From Hyphomicrobiales bacterium (lineage in GTDB: Bacteria; Pseudomonadota; Alphaproteobacteria; Rhizobiales; Rhizobiaceae), in assembly GCA_011087745.1 (NCBI GenBank), contig JAALLB010000045.1, positions 1 to 9,566 on the forward strand: DNA of 9,566 bases. Direction: 5' to 3'. Below the pieces are notes generated by a model that did not search any database, was not told the DNA's origin, and saw only the letters and a list, made by a program, of their open reading frames with translations. Positions 8,801 through 9,566 of the stretch are shown piece after piece. How positions within the stretch are numbered: position 1 is the stretch's first letter; the number at the start of each line of letters is the position of its first letter. The position numbers were made by a program, and so were the translations under genes.

Positions 8801-8956
8801 AGGTTCTACCTTTGTCACCTTTGCCAGATATATGTTGCCTCTTAGTTGTTTCTTCTCCTGTGATTCAAAATCGAATTCTTCAATTCTGTTACCGCGCACC
8901 ACCGCTACCCGGGTTTCTTCCGGGTGGGATGCGTCTATTAGCATCTTGTTTGACAT
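5813..8956 (-). CDS. rne: Ribonuclease E (RNase E/G family)
   Basis: This 1,047-residue endonuclease is the scaffold of the RNA degradosome and acts in mRNA decay and rRNA/tRNA processing. I choose the ATG at 8956 (MSNKMLIDASHPEETRVAVV), which matches family N-termini and has GGAG 10 nt upstream; a longer frame to 8992 has no homology. The S1 domain begins at about 36-80, is interrupted by a low-complexity insert (about 85-405), and resumes before EERGNKGAALTTYLSLAGRY. The 5'-phosphate sensor is RTAG (Arg494, Thr495). The catalytic site is complete: Asp627 and Asn629 (VAVDVNSG) and Asp670 (VIDFIDM). The Zn-link is Cys728-x-x-Cys731 followed by SGTG. After about 800 comes a disordered tail with arginine-rich patches (848-859, 892-905). 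It ends in KKGWWNRGGGFF, the GWW motif that in Caulobacter RNase E contacts PNPase. It is the first gene of the minus-strand block; sfsA follows by 9 bp. Confidence 0.97.
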   Translation of the reverse strand: MSNKMLIDASHPEETRVAVVRGNRIEEFDFESQEKKQLRGNIYLAKVTKVEPSLQAAFVDYGGNRHGFMAFSEIHPDYYQIPVADRQALLDAEAEDARASREAEEEEDNNVIEVSSDDDEEDEAPKKKPRRHRSKKAKAAEENSDAEAGTDEAPSENETSDKIAEVEAKDEADGSEMKVEKPKRRSTRRKKAPVAKKEEIVEAAEKKTEAETVEAKTEPEEKPKRRTTRRKKAPVAETSSDDETNGDDAEDDGSPTTMAAMVKMDSISEPLPEDADESKDDDNTSDDEPVTEEKPKRRSTRRKADPKKTSKAKAKDKDSKELSEEVTETAAEETQAEDTEAEAEKPKKRAPRRNSRKKKEAAAEEEKSDTSEENSDADNGSDDSEEEGIESVGKEDALEEVPTPPRRQRRHYKIQEVIKRRQVLLVQVVKEERGNKGAALTTYLSLAGRYSVLMPNTARGGGISRKITNAADRKRLKAVATGLEVPQGMGVILRTAGASRTNAEIERDFDYLMRLWEQVRNLTLSSSAPCLVYEEGSLIKRSIRDLYDKDTGEVLVAGENGFQEAKDFMTMLMPTAAKRVKLHRDKQAIFAKFGVETQLDKMVTPQVTLKSGGYLIIDQTEALVAVDVNSGRSTREHSIENTALQTNLEAAEEVARQLRLRDLAGLIVIDFIDMEEKRNNRAVEKKLKDSLKNDRARIQVGRISHFGLMEMSRQRMRASVLESTMDVCSLCSGTGHVRSDSAIALHVFRAIEEHISKHNRYDAVIKTTPAIAIHLLNNKRAALLELENRYGLSVIIEGSTDIKGQDFAIEKGDIAHGDTSSNAVGYQNSSTENGDTSSDDTDEKNGGGRKRGRGRGRRKNRDEENQSSSEETNEEVTEASTNEDENNDDHPRKKRRRGKRGGRRRNNEEVAELETSEENSEAKASTDTSEQTSPAETEPDNTEEKPKSRSTTRRKAPVSKPAEPVAAVASVESTSQEPAHDQEKPKRRTTRRKKAVEAEVAIEEAPSEVHASSEPQQTAEIPSENTEVSQNGEKKKKGWWNRGGGFF
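5972..6127 (-). repeat. Two further KPKRR-type repeat units in the RNase E C-terminal tail
   Basis: The same basic module as in the S1 insert recurs near the C-terminus. EKPKSRSTTRRKAPVSK is at residues 944-960 (6077-6127) and EKPKRRTTRRKKA at 983-995 (5972-6010). They are separated by an Ala/Pro/Glu/Ser spacer and followed by the terminal GWW motif. The likeness across more than 600 residues suggests intragenic duplication or strong selection on the module. Confidence 0.8.
7757..8659 (-). repeat. Low-complexity insert inside the RNase E S1 domain, with KPKRR repeat units
   Basis: Residues of about 100-400 of RNase E are dominated by Glu, Asp, Ser, Lys and Ala, with a repeated basic module EKPKRRxTRRKKAPV. 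Units lie at residues 180-196 (8369-8419), 221-237 (8246-8296), 293-305 (8042-8080) and a degenerate one at 344-353 (7898-7927). A second short motif, EENSDAE or EENSDAD, occurs at about 141-147 and 372-378. Alternating acidic spacers and basic units suggest a disordered RNA- or protein-binding segment. Such inserts are usual in alphaproteobacterial RNase E, but the sequence varies quickly. Confidence 0.85.
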
Positions 8957-9212
8957 GTATTCTAATCTCCGCAGACTTTTGCTCCGGAACAAACAGCAAT
9001 GACTGGAGGAAGCTTGTCAGGCTTTCCAAAAGGTCCTGGCATCGATATTAAAGCCGCTGAATGAAACGATAAAAGTCGGGTAATGAATGATGTAAAGAAG
9101 CCGGCTTGAAAGCTTTTACGGATCTAGAAGATGGTTTTTGAGAACCGTCTCTGATCTTTTGTAAATCCTTCGTAATGTTCGCCACGTTCTTCTTCCGCAT
9201 CTCTTTAATCGG

Positions 9213-9231
9213 GGCTGGTTGTTTGCCAGCC
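9213..9231. other. Perfect 6-bp stem, 7-nt loop hairpin in the rne leader
   Basis: GGCTGG (9213-9218) and CCAGCC (9226-9231) pair perfectly around a 7-nt loop. There is no T-run on either side, so it is not a classical intrinsic terminator. Its position about 260 nt upstream of the rne start would place it inside a long leader transcript, where it could be a structural or autoregulatory element. Confidence 0.5.
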
Positions 9232-9339
9232 AGTGAAGCGTACTTTAGGGGGGTTGTGCTATACAAAACCGCGCCTTTAACGCTGTATTAGAGCCGTTTG
9301 AGAGTTTTTGTCGTCAAACCGCACGAATCTTTTTCATCA

Positions 9340-9368
9340 AATATCCTGTTGCCCCACAGGAAGATATT
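9340..9368. other. 10-bp stem with 3-nt bulge upstream of rne
   Basis: AATAT (9340-9344) and CCTGT (9345-9349) pair with ATATT (9364-9368) and ACAGG (9356-9360). The loop is TGCCCC and a 3-nt AAG bulge (9361-9363) interrupts the right arm. It lacks a T-tract on either side. It may be the end structure of an upstream transcript or an operator-like element; the sequence does not decide. Confidence 0.45.
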
Positions 9369-9514
9369 CTAATCCAATTCAAACTTTAATATGAAGTTTT
9401 CATTGATCAGATGTTGATGAATCAATAGATAGGCAATGTTTGGCACTATCACAAGTAAATTCGTTATCACGAAGATGATTATTGATTTTCCATGCAATTT
9501 TCACATTGTCCTGC

Positions 9515-9562
9515 TATACTCCGAGTCCTTGAAAATCTGATTATTTGGGGTTGACGTTTCAG
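9515..9562 (-). repeat. Right copy of the perfect 48-bp terminal inverted repeat
   Basis: This is the exact reverse complement of bases 1-48. Four bases (GCTT) lie outside it before the window ends, so the true repeat may extend further. It sits in the non-coding or gene-edge sequence upstream of rne. Here it is continuous with its surroundings, with no visible break in an ORF, whereas the left copy interrupts a gene. This suggests the right copy is at its native location. Confidence 0.95.
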
Positions 9563-9566
9563 GCTT

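Larger units (their letters stand above)
8957..9566 (-). promoter_or_regulatory. Long rne leader and promoter region, no convincing gene
   Basis: These 610 bp upstream of rne hold no ORF with recognisable similarity. On the minus strand they contain two good stem-loops (9213-9231 and 9340-9368). Possible promoter elements are TTGACG (reverse complement of 9312-9317) with a weak TCTAAT about 19 nt downstream, and a TATAGC (9258-9263) without a good -35. RNase E genes in E. coli have a long structured leader used for autoregulation, so a similar leader here is plausible by analogy only. A 50-codon basic frame (9200 down to 9048) lies inside but is unsupported. Two minus-strand frames enter from the right edge and end at 9501 and 9479; either could be the tail of a neighbouring gene, but I recognise neither. 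TTGACG at 9551-9556 (+) could be a -35 of a gene beyond the edge. Confidence 0.45.

Noticed and set aside
8957..8992. N-terminal 12-codon extension of RNase E starting at 8992
   Set aside because: The family N-terminus begins at MSNKMLIDA (ATG at 8956), which has a GGAG site upstream; the GGAG lies inside the proposed extension.
9048..9266. 72-codon minus-strand frame upstream of rne
   Set aside because: It starts with TTG, has no good ribosome site (an internal ATG at 9200 has AAAGAG immediately adjacent) and no recognised similarity. It is kept only as a possible leader peptide, not as a gene.
9479..9566. Two minus-strand frames entering from the right edge (ending at 9501 and 9479)
   Set aside because: Fewer than 30 codons are visible and neither is recognisable, so it is not possible to say whether either is the tail of a neighbouring gene.
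1..9566. The whole window as a composite transposon or integrated element bounded by inverted repeats
   Set aside because: No transposase or integrase is present, the content is core housekeeping genes, and the left repeat interrupts a gene at a single breakpoint. No target-site duplication can be seen because the repeats lie at the window edges.

Overview
The window reads as chromosomal housekeeping DNA from a moderately AT-rich alphaproteobacterium, most likely in or near the Hyphomicrobiales (Rhizobiales). The main evidence is the RNase E. Its S1 domain is split by a roughly 320-residue acidic/basic low-complexity insert, and it ends in the GWW-type tail typical of alphaproteobacterial RNase E. 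The linked sfsA-map-radC cluster and a YcbB-type L,D-transpeptidase fit the same assignment. No rRNA, tRNA, CRISPR array, transposase, phage gene or defence gene is visible.

Layout from left to right. Positions 1-585 (+) hold the C-terminal part of an L,D-transpeptidase that runs off the left edge. It converges on a block of six minus-strand genes that fills 644-8956. In transcription order these are rne (5813-8956, RNase E), sfsA (5099-5803), map (4246-5070, type I methionine aminopeptidase), radC (3509-4222, JAMM-domain protein), a 12-TM MMPL/RND-type exporter (1198-3432) and a small exported beta-rich protein of unknown function (644-1180). Gaps are 9, 28, 23, 76 and 17 bp, so the block can be read as one or two co-directional operons. 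Positions 8957-9566 hold no convincing gene. They appear to carry the long leader and promoter region of rne, with two clear stem-loops.

How the genes relate: RNase E is the scaffold and endonuclease of the RNA degradosome. Map removes initiator methionine. SfsA and RadC are conserved proteins with nuclease-like and metalloprotease-like folds and poorly defined roles. The exporter and the secreted protein look like a co-translated envelope pair. The L,D-transpeptidase makes 3-3 peptidoglycan crosslinks or attaches proteins to peptidoglycan.

The main anomaly is a perfect 48-bp inverted repeat at the two ends of the window (1-48 and 9515-9562). Recognisable transpeptidase sequence begins exactly at base 49, just inside the left copy. 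The simplest reading is a chimeric or inverted assembly/amplification junction at the left end, although a real inverted repeat cannot be excluded from this window alone. I found no convincing new biological system here.
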